DNA from: Gemmatimonadota bacterium
GTDB lineage: Bacteria > Latescibacterota > UBA2968 > UBA8231
Assembly (NCBI GenBank): GCA_009840005.1
Contig: VXOR01000106.1
Span: 39,637-103,636, forward strand
Direction of reading: 5' to 3'
DNA: 64,000 bases
A program made the position numbers and the translations under genes. The stretch's first letter is position 1. Each line of letters begins with the position of its first letter. The notes under the pieces are model-generated. The model was given only the letters and a program-made list of their open reading frames with translations. It had not been told where the DNA came from and did no database searches. Positions 8,013-16,276 of this stretch are shown one piece after another.

Positions 8013-9722
8013 CATACGAGGCGGCTCTGGCCTTGGGGGTGGGCGGCGGTGGGCCTTGGGGTGCTGGCGCTGAGTCTGCGTTTGGTGCATGTGTTCCAGA
8101 TGTCGGCGAGTCCGCTTTTTACCATGCCGGCGGTAGATGCGGCCACGTATTCCGAACAGGCGGTCAGCCTAGCCGAGGGCAACTGGTTGGGACGCGGCCA
8201 AGGCCCGTTCTGGCAACCGCCGCTCTATCCTTATTTCCTCGGCGTAATCAAGCTCGCATTTCCAGAATCCTTTTACTACGTATCCCGCTTGGCGCAGGCG
8301 CTAATCGGCAGCTTTACCTGTGCGTTGCTGTACCTGGTTGGGCGACGGCTTTTTGGCCCAGGTGTTGGTTTTATCGGCGGCCTTATTGCGGCGGTGTACG
8401 GGCCGCTGATCTATTTTGACGCCCGGCTCTTACCGGCTGGTCTTGCTACTTTTTTTACCCTTGTAAGTCTCTTGCTGTTAATGCGCGCCGTCGAGCGGCC
8501 GACGAAATTCATTTTTACGGCTGCGGGTTTTGCGCTGGGGCTGGCATCGCTTACCGCGGCGATTCTCGCGGCCTTGATTCCGGGCGTGGCCATCTGGCTG
8601 TTCTATTGGTTGCGGAAAAACGCCGCTCCGGCAGTCGTTGCTTTTCTGCTAGGAACGGTGCTGGCGATTGCGCCGGTGACGCTGAGAAATTACACCATCG
8701 GCGGGGACTTCGTGCCGATCTCCTATAATGGGGGGGTGAATTTCTACCTAGGGAACAACGCGAACGCTGAGCAGACGCTCGCATTGCGCCCAGGATGGGA
8801 ATGGGAGGGATTGGTTGCCCTGCCGCTGCGGGAAGGGATTACGCTTCCTTCGGCCAAGTCCCTGTTCTTTTACAGGCAGGCCCTTGAGTACATACGGGAT
8901 GCACCTCTCGATTACATGGGATTGCTAGTGGTGAAAACTGCCCAATTCTGGCGCGGCGATGAAATAGAGCGCAATCAGGAAATGTACTATTGGCGCAAGT
9001 ATTCAAGCGTTCTCGCGGGGACCTTGTGGAAATGGGGGGTGGCTTTTCCCTTCGGCTTGGTAAGTCCGCTCGCGCTGCTGGGCTTGCTGGTGTACATCCG
9101 GCGGCAGGGTATTACACTGCCGGTGCTTTTCGTCCTCGGCTATAGCTTCGCGGTCATTTCCTTTTTTGTCGCGGCGCGCTATCGCCTGCCGATTGTGCCG
9201 CTGCTGATTCTGTTCGCCGCGTACGGGGGGAACTGGCTATATGCGAGCTGGCGACAACAATCCTCGCGCCAAGCACTTTTGCCGACGGCTGTTCTCGCCC
9301 TCTTGGTGCTGTTGGTGAATTGGGAGCTGCCGCCGATGGAGGGGCGAGGCAAGGCCGCCACGCACAACGACTTGGGCAACGCCTATTTGCAACAAGGGCG
9401 CTACGATCTGGCGCTGCTGAAATACAAACAGGCCACGCGGCTCGATTCGATGTATTGGCAGGCTTGGTTCAATCTCGGCTCATTGCGGGCGATGCGCGGC
9501 GATTTGCGCGGCGCGCTGCCCATCCTTCTGAATGTGTTGGAACACGAGCGGGAACGCCCTGACGTGTGGAGCAATGTGGCTGGCGTCTATGTGGGGTTGG
9601 GGCAATATCGGCAGGCGGTTGAGGTTCTCGAACAGGCCGTGGTGGTGGCACCGCGCGACGACCTATATGAAGCGTTGGAGAATGTGTACGCAATGATGGG
9701 GAAGCCGCGAAGCGATGAGTAG
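7947..9722 (+). CDS. GT-C-type multi-pass membrane protein with C-terminal TPR repeats
   Basis: Up to 591 residues. About ten hydrophobic segments between residues 30 and 440 resemble dolichyl-phosphate-mannose-mannosyltransferase/ArnT-type GT-C proteins: an acidic first loop (PAVDAATYSEQA), then QPPLYPYFLGVIKL and RLAQALIGSF. After the last membrane segment (about 455) come three TPR-like units (ATHNDLGNAYLQQGRYDLALLKY, YWQAWFNLGSLRAMRGD, VWSNVAGVYVGLGQYRQAVEVL). Probably transfers a lipid-linked sugar on the outer face of the inner membrane. The start at ATG 7947 lies inside the dispersed repeat, so the first ~25 residues may be spurious; the true start could be a GTG near 8047. Overlaps the next gene by 8 bp. 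Confidence 0.7.
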   Translation: MDADGRRIGCSRRSTFRIVQICHTRRLWPWGWAAVGLGVLALSLRLVHVFQMSASPLFTMPAVDAATYSEQAVSLAEGNWLGRGQGPFWQPPLYPYFLGVIKLAFPESFYYVSRLAQALIGSFTCALLYLVGRRLFGPGVGFIGGLIAAVYGPLIYFDARLLPAGLATFFTLVSLLLLMRAVERPTKFIFTAAGFALGLASLTAAILAALIPGVAIWLFYWLRKNAAPAVVAFLLGTVLAIAPVTLRNYTIGGDFVPISYNGGVNFYLGNNANAEQTLALRPGWEWEGLVALPLREGITLPSAKSLFFYRQALEYIRDAPLDYMGLLVVKTAQFWRGDEIERNQEMYYWRKYSSVLAGTLWKWGVAFPFGLVSPLALLGLLVYIRRQGITLPVLFVLGYSFAVISFFVAARYRLPIVPLLILFAAYGGNWLYASWRQQSSRQALLPTAVLALLVLLVNWELPPMEGRGKAATHNDLGNAYLQQGRYDLALLKYKQATRLDSMYWQAWFNLGSLRAMRGDLRGALPILLNVLEHERERPDVWSNVAGVYVGLGQYRQAVEVLEQAVVVAPRDDLYEALENVYAMMGKPRSDE

Positions 9723-11745
9723 AATCTGGTTTTTGCGCTTGGCGACTGTAGCGGTCGGCGTGGCCTTGGTGGTGGTGGCCGAGGGCTTGGTGCGGCTCGT
9801 GCCGGGATTGGGGCCGTCGCCGTTGGTTGTGACTTTGGCCGAGGACGAGGCGACTGGTGAATCGCTGCGCGCAACGAGTCGGTTTTATGCACAGCGATTT
9901 TTTGCGCAATACAAGGGCCGACTAGCTGCGGCGGGGCAGATGGGCGAGCACTTCTTTGTGGAACCTGCGCCAGCCAACCGCTATCGCGTCGTGTTTGTCG
10001 GCGCTTCCACAGTGCAGGGTTTCCCCCATCCGCGTCGCTTGGCCGCGGCGTCCTTTTTGCAGGCGATGCTGGCGGATGCGTGGCCGGAGCGGGAGGTGGA
10101 GGTCGTCAATTTGGGCATTACGTCCATTGCCAGCTTTGCGGTGGCACAGGTGGTGGAAGATGCGTTGGTGCTGTCGCCGGATCTGGTCGTTGTCTATACC
10201 GGGCACAATGAATTTTACGGGTTGTATGGGGCCGGGCGGTATCAGCGACTACAGTACTTTTTGCGGCAACTGCATCTGACGCATCTGGTGGATGGGTTGA
10301 TAGGGGGTATTGGGACTAGGGACGAGCCGATGGAGTTGATAAAAATGGCGGCTGCGCGCGGCGAAGTGCCGTTGCACAGCTCTGGTCGAGCGACGGCGGA
10401 GCAGAATTTGCGCGACAACTTGCGGCGCGTGAGTCGGCTCTGCGAACGAGCGCAGGTGCCCTTGGTGCTTTGTACTGTTGTGGCGAATGACGCGGGGTTT
10501 GCACCGGTGGGATCGACGGAGGGGGATGAGGTGTGGAAGGAGCGGGTGGAGCAAGCGGCGCAGGTGTTGACGCGGGGTTACGTTGCGCCGGAGGATGCTG
10601 AGGATGCACTGCAGCGATTGGAGCAAGCGGCGGCTCTTTCGAGCGAACACGCTTGGTTGTGGTATTTGCAAGGTCGCGCGTTAGAGCGGTTAGGGCGGGA
10701 TGCCCAAGCGCAGCGGGCCTTTCGCAAGGCGCGGGATTTGGACACCATGCCGTGGCGCGCTCCCACGGCGCACAATGCGGTGATTCGCGCAGTTGCCGCA
10801 GAGCATGGGGCGGTGTTAGCGGATGTGGAGGCTGCGTTTGCAGAGGCTGCGCCCGCGCAGGGCGTGGGTTGGGAGTGGATGGTGGATCACGTTCACTTCT
10901 CTGTTGCTGGGCAGGTTTTGTTGGCGCGGACTGTTCTCCATAGCATAGCCGGACTCCAGGACATTGACTTGGGATTGTTGCGGAGCGCGGAGGCGTATCG
11001 GCGCACTTTGGGCGACCTGCCGGTGGAGCGCGTGGTGGCGTACAACAAGATGGGGGCAATGCTCGCGCAAGCGCCCTTGCACCAATACAATGGACACAAT
11101 GTGCGCTATCTCAAGCAACTGGCGGCCATGGAGGGGCAGCGGCTGTCTCTGGGGGAGCGGCGCGGCGTTGAGCAGTGGATCGAGCAGGGCTTCGACCTGA
11201 GACTTCGGCGAGCTCAGTCGAGTCGCTCAGCCGAAGGGCGGCAGGGGCCGTTGGTGCTAGCGGTGGCAGATCAGCTTTTTACCGAGCGGGATTTTGCGCG
11301 GGCGCAGGTTTATTACGCGGCTGCGCGGCGCGAGGTGCCGTTTACGCGGCGTGGGTTGTGGGCGGCGGTGCAGTGGGGGTGGTGCATCAAGATGCAGGGG
11401 ATGGTGTTTACCGACGGGCAGCGGGACGAGGTGTGCGCCGCGCTGAAACAGGCGAGGTTTCTCGCACACGATCCGGCGGTAGGCGCAGCTTTCGTCGATT
11501 TTGTCAAGGGGCAGCTCTATCATCTGCTCGGAGAACGCGATCCGGCTTTGTTGCACTTGGAACGCACTTTTTTGGCCGAGGATTTTCGCCGGCGCTATGC
11601 GTTGAGTTTGTTTCAGGCGTTGGCGTTTGAATTGGTTTGGGCTGGGCGGGTGGAGGATGCGCGGGAATACGCTCGCTTGGTGGGGGGAGAGGTCGGACAG
11701 GAGGCGCATTTTTTGCGGATCGTGGAAGAGCAACTGAGGCCGTAG
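9715..11745 (+). CDS. SGNH/GDSL-like hydrolase with TPR region
   Basis: Predicted 676 residues beginning with an N-terminal membrane anchor (FLRLATVAVGVALVVVAEGL). SGNH blocks are visible: nucleophile Ser in FVGASTVQG (about 98), NLGITS (about 131), Asn in YTGHNEFYG (about 163), and the Asp-His pair in DHVHFS (about 393). TPR-like helices lie at about 275-345 and again in the C-terminal third. The family hydrolyses or transfers acyl groups, often O-acetyl decoration of surface glycans. The 8-bp overlap with the GT-C gene implies coupled expression, so the pair may build and modify a surface polysaccharide. A short palindromic element (11202-11236) is embedded near residue 500 and stays in frame. 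Confidence 0.8.
   Translation: MSRIWFLRLATVAVGVALVVVAEGLVRLVPGLGPSPLVVTLAEDEATGESLRATSRFYAQRFFAQYKGRLAAAGQMGEHFFVEPAPANRYRVVFVGASTVQGFPHPRRLAAASFLQAMLADAWPEREVEVVNLGITSIASFAVAQVVEDALVLSPDLVVVYTGHNEFYGLYGAGRYQRLQYFLRQLHLTHLVDGLIGGIGTRDEPMELIKMAAARGEVPLHSSGRATAEQNLRDNLRRVSRLCERAQVPLVLCTVVANDAGFAPVGSTEGDEVWKERVEQAAQVLTRGYVAPEDAEDALQRLEQAAALSSEHAWLWYLQGRALERLGRDAQAQRAFRKARDLDTMPWRAPTAHNAVIRAVAAEHGAVLADVEAAFAEAAPAQGVGWEWMVDHVHFSVAGQVLLARTVLHSIAGLQDIDLGLLRSAEAYRRTLGDLPVERVVAYNKMGAMLAQAPLHQYNGHNVRYLKQLAAMEGQRLSLGERRGVEQWIEQGFDLRLRRAQSSRSAEGRQGPLVLAVADQLFTERDFARAQVYYAAARREVPFTRRGLWAAVQWGWCIKMQGMVFTDGQRDEVCAALKQARFLAHDPAVGAAFVDFVKGQLYHLLGERDPALLHLERTFLAEDFRRRYALSLFQALAFELVWAGRVEDAREYARLVGGEVGQEAHFLRIVEEQLRP
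11202..11236. repeat. In-gene palindromic element, copy A
   Basis: acttcggcgagctcagtcg followed by agtcgctcagccgaag inside the SGNH hydrolase gene, adding RRAQSSRSAEG in frame. The ends are inverted (cttcggc...gccgaag). It belongs to the family found at 27445, 28194, 28621, 44400 and 50321. Confidence 0.85.
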
Positions 11746-11782
11746 GGTTTCCTTTCCCCGCGACAGTTGGTCTCCGCTGGGT

Positions 11783-12628
11783 TTATTTTAACAGCCTCTC
11801 GCGCATTAGGTCGCAGTAGTCCAAAGACGTATCAATGCCTATGCTGTCCCGGTCGAGTTCCCTAGCGGCAACTAGCGTAGTACCCGAACCGGCGAAAGGA
11901 TCGAGAACCATATCACCTGGATCTGTGAATAGGCGAATGAACCAGTTGGGTAGAGATAGTGGGAATGCGGCTGGATGGCCCTTGTAGCCGCACTCTGTAG
12001 ATAGATGCAGGACATTGGTCGGGTACGCCATGTCGCGCCCAATCCAGTTTTCGACCCTCTTGCCAAAGCCGTTGTCGTTCTTTGATTCGTCCCTAGTGTA
12101 GTCGGTTTTCGATAGGTTCCGCAGCCGCGCTGTCTTCCAATCGCCCATCGGCACCATCACGGATTCTTGGCGCATCTTGAACTTCTTGTTGATCGTAAAG
12201 TGCAGTAACCGCTCCCACGAATCCCTAAACCGATTGGGCCACTTCCCCGGATAGCAGTTCTTCTTGTGCCAGCAGTATTCCTCAACCCATAGCCAGCCCT
12301 GTTGCTTCAGGGCTAGTATAAGTTCTAGGACATAAGTGTGCCTTTGGCCGCCAACCGCCTTTTCCTTAATGTTCAAAACGAAGGAACCGTCCGGCTTGAG
12401 GCTCTTTTTTAGCGCCTCCGCCCTCGGCAAGAACCACTCTACATAATCATCTGGATGGATGCCGCCGTAGTTGCTCTTTCTTTGATCGGCATAGGGTGGC
12501 GAAGTGAAGATTAGATTGACCGATTCAGCCTTGACCCTGCCTGACTGGATTACTTCTAGGCAATCACCGTGCAGTATCTGGGGATCTTCGATGGATGTTG
12601 CCGATTCAATGGCTGTTAGAGTAGTCAT
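11783..12628 (-). CDS. Beta-class site-specific DNA methyltransferase
   Basis: Predicted 281 residues. Catalytic motif IV TSPPY is N-terminal (residues 42-46) and the S-adenosylmethionine motif I, LDPFAGSGTT, is C-terminal (about 242-251). That order defines the beta class, which makes N4-methylcytosine or N6-methyladenine. The SPPY form is common in N4-cytosine enzymes. No complete nuclease partner lies beside it; the divergent gene at 12703 is a truncated MmeI-like protein that would have its own methyltransferase domain. It may be an orphan methylase left after loss of a restriction gene, or a protective one. The start is ATG 12628 with a ggtgg ribosome site upstream. Confidence 0.9.
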   Translation of the reverse strand: MTTLTAIESATSIEDPQILHGDCLEVIQSGRVKAESVNLIFTSPPYADQRKSNYGGIHPDDYVEWFLPRAEALKKSLKPDGSFVLNIKEKAVGGQRHTYVLELILALKQQGWLWVEEYCWHKKNCYPGKWPNRFRDSWERLLHFTINKKFKMRQESVMVPMGDWKTARLRNLSKTDYTRDESKNDNGFGKRVENWIGRDMAYPTNVLHLSTECGYKGHPAAFPLSLPNWFIRLFTDPGDMVLDPFAGSGTTLVAARELDRDSIGIDTSLDYCDLMRERLLK

Positions 12629-12658
12629 GCTACCACCTCTCGATATTCTGAATTAAGT

Positions 12659-12672
12659 TATACATATGTATA
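12659..12672. promoter_or_regulatory. Perfect 14-bp palindrome between divergent R-M genes
   Basis: tatacatatgtata is its own reverse complement and sits in the 74-bp AT-rich gap between the divergent methyltransferase (start 12628) and the MmeI-like gene (start 12703). Its position is that of a shared promoter or operator. No controller protein gene is adjacent. Confidence 0.45.
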
Positions 12673-12702
12673 GATGACTAGAACCCTGTCAACCTACTAG
12701 AA

Positions 12703-13659
12703 ATGACGCCTGAAGAATTCATAGCCAAGTGGCGTGCAGTTCAGCTCAAGGAGCGTTCTGCCGCGCAAGAGCACTTTATCGACTTGTGCGGGTTGATCGA
12801 CGAGCCAACGCCGGCTGAGGCCGACCCTACGGGCGATGCGTATTGCTTTGAGCGCGGTGCGAGCATAGAGGGTGGGGGGGATGGTTGGGCCGATGTGTGG
12901 AAGCGGCACCATTTTGCGTGGGAATATAAGGGCAAGCGCGCCAATTTGGATGATGCTTTTACGCAGCTTCGACGGTATGCGCTCGCGTTGGAGAATCCGC
13001 CGCTCTTGATCGTGTCAGATATGGCGCAATTTCGCATCCGCACGAATTGGACGAATAGCGTCAGCGAGACCTACGAGATCGGGCTGGAGGAATTGGTTGA
13101 TGCTGAGAAGCGCGACCTGCTCAAATGGGCTTTTTCGGACCCGGAGCGGCTGCGACCCGGGCTGACGCGGCAGGTGCTTACCGAGCGGGCGGCTGCGTCT
13201 TTTGCGCAGTTGGCGCAAAGGTTGCGTGAGCGTGGGCACGATCCGCAGACTGTGGCGCATTTTATCAATCGCCTCGTATTCTGCATGTTCGCCGAAGACG
13301 TGGGCCTGCTGCCCAATGCGATGTTTACGCGGATGCTGGAACGCACGCGTGAGCAACCTGAGAAATTCGCCGAATATGCACGGAGTCTGTTTCAGGCGAT
13401 GGCTGAGGGCGGTGATGTGGGCTTTGAATCGGTGGCTTGGTTTAATGGCGGCTTGTTTGACGACGATGTAGCTCTGCCGCTGGAGAGAGAAGAGATTGCA
13501 GCGGCATTGGCGGCAGCGGCTCTCGATTGGGCGGAGATTGATCCTTCTATCCTCGGCACTTTGTTTGAGCGTGGGTTAGACCCGGCTAAGCGGGCGCAGT
13601 TGGGGGCTCATTATACGGACCGCGACAAAATTATGCTTCTCGTCGAGCCTCCAAGGTAA
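12703..13659 (+). pseudogene. Truncated MmeI-like restriction/methyltransferase fusion protein (N-terminal part)
   Basis: 318 residues match the start of large class I-SAM restriction-methylase fusions (usually about 900-1000 residues). Features are an N-terminal PD-(D/E)XK-like nuclease segment (WADVWKRHHFAWEYKGKRANLDDAFTQL: the E-x-K of AWEYKGK), then the helical spacer (VAHFINRLVFCMFAEDVGLLP) and the LGTLFERGLDP...GAHYTDRDKIMLLVEP region just before the methylase domain. The frame then ends in VEPPR-stop and nothing downstream resembles the methylase or target-recognition parts, so at least 600 residues are deleted. A second degraded copy of its first ~25 codons occurs at 15682. A nuclease without its methylase would be harmful, so it is probably inactive. 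Confidence 0.8.
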
Positions 13660-13853
13660 CTGCAGGAATATCCCGCCAGAGGTACATCGCCGGGCTTCTA
13701 TTGTGGCCTGAATCCTGATGAAAATACAGCCTAAATCGGCTAAGTAGTTTTTTCTGATTTTCCCTTATTCTTCCCGTTACAGCTTAGTCCTCGAAACCTC
13801 TCAACTAACTGCTGGAGTACTACTTAGATGATGAAGTGCATAGAAAGGAAGCG

Positions 13854-14135
13854 ATGATGGCAATTTATGCTATTATCCTAGAGGAACCTACCACGCCCCA
13901 AGGCGAGTATGCCATCCAAAACGTATATCCAGATGCGTACAAGATTAGAGAAGGCGTCTTTCTCGTACACAGTGAAGATATTGCACAGGATATTGCGATT
14001 GCAGTAGGTATTAAGACTAAAGATGATGGCAGTAATATGTCAGGGGTGGTCTTTAAGCTGAATGGTTCCTATTCGGGCTATGCAGCACGTGCAATGTGGG
14101 ATTGGCTTCGCCAGAAAGAAGCAATGCCTAGATGA
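13854..14135 (+). CDS. Small protein of unknown function, first gene of a two-gene module
   Basis: Predicted 93 residues from ATG 13854 (another ATG follows at 13857); gaaagga gives the ribosome site, so the GTG at 13836 is less likely. The predicted order is strand (AIYAIILEE), helix, strand (GVFLVHSE), helix (DIAQDIAIAVGI), strand (SGVVFKLNG), helix (YAARAMWDWLRQ), consistent with a small ferredoxin-like alpha/beta fold. No catalytic motif is obvious; conserved-looking residues are in VYPDAYKI, FLVHS and AMWDWL. It overlaps the next gene by four bases (ATGA). It lies between a truncated restriction gene and a HigBA system. Function unknown; a toxin-antitoxin or defence role is inference from location. 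Confidence 0.65.
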   Translation: MMAIYAIILEEPTTPQGEYAIQNVYPDAYKIREGVFLVHSEDIAQDIAIAVGIKTKDDGSNMSGVVFKLNGSYSGYAARAMWDWLRQKEAMPR

Positions 14136-14371
14136 ATGCTCACGATAGGAGTTCCCACGAACAGGAGCCGCGTTCTTTTCATATAGACGCATTGGGTGAA
14201 CGCGAACTAGAACATCGGTTGACTAGGATAGAGACTCAACAAGCAGAGTTCGCTAAAAAAGAAGACCTCCAAAAGGCAAAACTCTGGTTTGTTTCTTCGG
14301 TTGCAGGAGGGCTTTTCGGATTCATTAGCTTATTACTCGTACTCATTAGATTGTTCTTCTTGCCGAAATAG
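14132..14371 (+). CDS. Small coiled-coil membrane protein, second gene of the module
   Basis: Predicted 79 residues. A charged, helical N-terminal half with heptad character (RELEHRLTRIETQQAEFAKK) leads into one strong transmembrane helix at about residues 52-75 (WFVSSVAGGLFGFISLLLVL). Its start overlaps the stop of the upstream gene (ATGA), so the two are co-translated. The architecture resembles the 88-residue protein at 42768-43034 but the sequences are different. It could anchor the upstream partner at the membrane or act as a membrane-damaging effector; neither is shown. Confidence 0.65.
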   Translation: MNAHDRSSHEQEPRSFHIDALGERELEHRLTRIETQQAEFAKKEDLQKAKLWFVSSVAGGLFGFISLLLVLIRLFFLPK

Positions 14372-14469
14372 TATTTTCTCTTTTGGGAAAAACTATGCCG
14401 GCAGGTGTCCAATGTCCCGCTTAAAAAAATCTTTCTTCAGACTGCCCCAGTCCCCTATTTTCTCCAAAG

Positions 14470-14853
14470 TCAACTCTCCGCACACAACGTATACGAATAC
14501 AGCTTGTCCTCCGGCAAGAAGCTAAACTGGAGCGCGACCATTTTGCCGCTCAATGAGTGCACATCGTCCGAACCACGCCAGCGCACAGATGCACCTAAGG
14601 CGTCGTCAACTATGGGCTCGCAATCGTCTGCGCCAAAGCCAGCGGACGCCCGTCCGGTTTCGTCCTGAAGCTGCACCTTCAAGCCGCCCGTCGGCGATTG
14701 CACGTTGACCCGCACCTCAGCCGCATTCCAGTGATGTGGCCGGGTGACGAGTGTCCCCGCCATAAAGCCGACCGTTTCAACCGAGACAAACCCATCGAGC
14801 CGCAAGTCGCCAAGCCAAAACTCGGAAGGCCGAAAATGCCTTAGCGAGGCCCT
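14470..14853 (-). pseudogene. C-terminal fragment of a large hypothetical or glycan-related protein
   Basis: On the minus strand the segment reads DGFVSVETVGFMAGTLVTRP, then VRVNVQSPTGGLKVQLQDE, FGADDCEPIVDDALGASVRW and KMVALQFSFLPEDKLYSY, followed by a stop. From memory this pattern is the beta-sandwich tail of long secreted or glycoside-hydrolase-like proteins in Planctomycetes and Latescibacterota-like genomes. Upstream of about residue 45 the match ends exactly at a perfect 22-bp palindrome, and the remaining N-terminal codons look random. The rest of the gene is missing, so this is a remnant. Confidence 0.6.
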
Positions 14854-14875
14854 TGACGTTGGACGTCCAACGTCA
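14854..14875. repeat. Perfect 22-bp palindrome at a remnant boundary
   Basis: tgacgttggac followed directly by gtccaacgtca, a palindrome with no spacer, located where the gene fragment at 14470-14853 loses recognisable homology. It could be a rearrangement footprint or a short palindromic repeat. Confidence 0.8.
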
Positions 14876-15010
14876 TACTTTGTACCTATCGACTTTGTTC
14901 TGCCAATAGCCGTTTCCCCAATTAGAAGGAGATATATGAAAAAGCACAGATGATCTTGCATAAACATCGGGTACAGATCGCTCAAATTTAGACGATGTAG
15001 GGCTGCCATC

Positions 15011-15056
15011 TTTGGCTGCTATATCATTATAGTTGATCACATTAAACACAGCCAAA
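15011..15056. promoter_or_regulatory. Inverted repeats in the HigBA promoter region
   Basis: tttggctg (15011-15018) and cagccaaa (15049-15056) are exact inverted copies, enclosing a second inverted repeat ctata-tcat-tatag (15019-15032), just upstream of higB at 15068. Such symmetric sites are the usual binding targets of HigA-type autorepressors. No clear -35/-10 pair is assigned. Confidence 0.4.
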
Positions 15057-15067
15057 AGAAGTCGGGG

Positions 15068-15355
15068 ATGATATTAGATTACAAGGACAAGAGGACCGAG
15101 CGGTTCGCTGGCGGGGAATTCGTAAAGGCATTTCAAGGTTTTGAAAAGCAGGCCGAGAAACGACTCTCAATTCTGAATGCGGCACCGTCACTGATGACTT
15201 TGAGGAATTTACCAAGCAATCACTTTGAGGCACTCAAGGGCACAAGAGCAGGGCAATACTCCATTCGGGTCAACCAGCAATGGCGCATCTGCTTCGTTTG
15301 GCCTAGCGGGTCTCCGGGACCAGGGGAAGTAGAGATAGTCGATTATCACAAGTAG
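15068..15355 (+). CDS. higB: HigB-type RelE/ParE-fold toxin
   Basis: Predicted 95 residues. Typical host-killer/HigB features: KAFQGFEKQAEKRLSIL near the N-terminus, then NLPSNHFEALKG, GQYSIRVNQQWRICFVW, and a C-terminal VEIVDYHK. The family cleaves mRNA at the ribosome and is neutralised by the downstream HigA. The antitoxin gene begins 34 bp after the stop. The toxin-first order is characteristic of HigBA. The gene appears complete. Confidence 0.9.
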   Translation: MILDYKDKRTERFAGGEFVKAFQGFEKQAEKRLSILNAAPSLMTLRNLPSNHFEALKGTRAGQYSIRVNQQWRICFVWPSGSPGPGEVEIVDYHK

Positions 15356-15389
15356 TTGTAGCGTAAGAGTTTAGAAAAGGAGATAGGAT

Positions 15390-15680
15390 ATGTTCAAACG
15401 CGCCGTGCATCCAGGTGAAATCCTGAAAGACGAACTCGAAGAGATGGACGTCACGCCCACGTCGTTTGCGCGTCAGATCAATGTGCCGCCAAACCGCGTT
15501 GGCCAGATCATCGCGGGCAAGCGGTCGGTGACGGGCGACACGGCCTTGCGGTTCGGACACTGGTTCGGCGTAGAGCCTCAATTTTGGCTGAACCTTCAGG
15601 CGCAGTTCGATCTGGTTGCCGCTGACCAACAGGCTGGCGCAGCCATACGCCGGCTGCCGACCCGCGTTGCTGTAGGATGA
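15390..15680 (+). CDS. higA: HigA-type antitoxin with HTH domain
   Basis: Predicted 96 residues starting ATG 15390 behind aaaggag. The family hallmark HPGEILKDELEEMDV opens the protein, followed by an XRE-type helix-turn-helix (PTSFARQINVPPNRVGQIIAGKR) and the conserved TALRFGHWFGVEPQFWLNLQ. It should bind HigB and repress the operon through the inverted repeats upstream of higB. A degraded duplicate of codons around FWLNLQAQFDL lies shortly downstream at 15760-15795. Confidence 0.92.
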   Translation: MFKRAVHPGEILKDELEEMDVTPTSFARQINVPPNRVGQIIAGKRSVTGDTALRFGHWFGVEPQFWLNLQAQFDLVAADQQAGAAIRRLPTRVAVG

Positions 15681-15681
15681 A

Positions 15682-15796
15682 ATGACGCCGGAAGCATTCA
15701 TAGCGGCGGGTAAGCTCAACTCAAGGAGCGTTCTGTCGTGCAGGAGCACTTTATCGACTTGTGGCTGAATCTCTAGGCGCAGTTCGATCTAGTCGT
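15682..15796 (+). pseudogene. Chimeric debris: MmeI-like N-terminus joined to a HigA fragment
   Basis: 15682-15760 is a mutated copy, with a short deletion, of the first ~80 bases of the gene at 12703 (shared runs: ctcaaggagcgttct, gagcactttatcgacttg). At gtggctgaa it switches to a mutated copy of higA codons (ggcgcagttcgatct, as at 15598-15612). The frame has early stops (GGGTAA and CTCTAG). This is a fused remnant of two neighbouring gene types, showing repeated duplication and loss in the island. Confidence 0.75.
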
Positions 15797-16249
15797 ATGA
15801 ATCGCCATTTGCTTTCCAATCTCATCGCTCTCGGAGAGGGCTTCACCACCGAGTTTAAGCGGGCCATGCCGTCCGACTCGGCTCAGGCATCCGACGGATT
15901 CGAGACCTTTGCCGGGAGCACGGGGTAGCAAAGCCGGTGATTGACGTGTCCGAGCACTGGGTGACGACGACCTTCTTCAGGCCGACCGCACAAGTTGAGG
16001 ACCAAGTCGGGACCAAGTCGAGACCAAGTCGAAATTCTCCGTAAGTCCTTGTCTGAACAGCCCATAACTGAATTGATGGTGCTGGCTAAGAGGAGGAATC
16101 GCGCCAAGTTCAGGGACCAAGTACTCAGGCCGTTGCTAGAGGTGGCGTTGCTGGAAATGACCATCCCCGATAAGCCTCGAAGCAGCAAGCAGAAGTACCG
16201 CTTGACCACTAAAGGTAGGGATTTTCTGGTGGAACTGGACGAGGAATAG
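15797..16249 (+). pseudogene. Broken AlbA_2/RecG-like ATP-binding regulator
   Basis: ATG 15797 opens a copy of the AlbA_2 (Schlafen-type) domain start: NLIALGEGFTTEFKRAMPSD, ending after about 44 residues at a stop. A second frame at 15995-16249 carries the C-terminal winged-helix part of the same family: DQVEILRKSLSEQPITELM, RAKFRDQVLRPLLE and KPRSSKQKYRLTTKG. Between them the ATP-binding core is largely missing, and three near-repeats of gaccaagtcg at about 16000-16032 match the repetitive linker of such proteins. The full-length family is about 400-500 residues, so the gene has lost its middle and is frameshifted. Confidence 0.75.
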
Positions 16250-16276
16250 GAAGGATTTTGCCAAGAAGCGCGCCCC

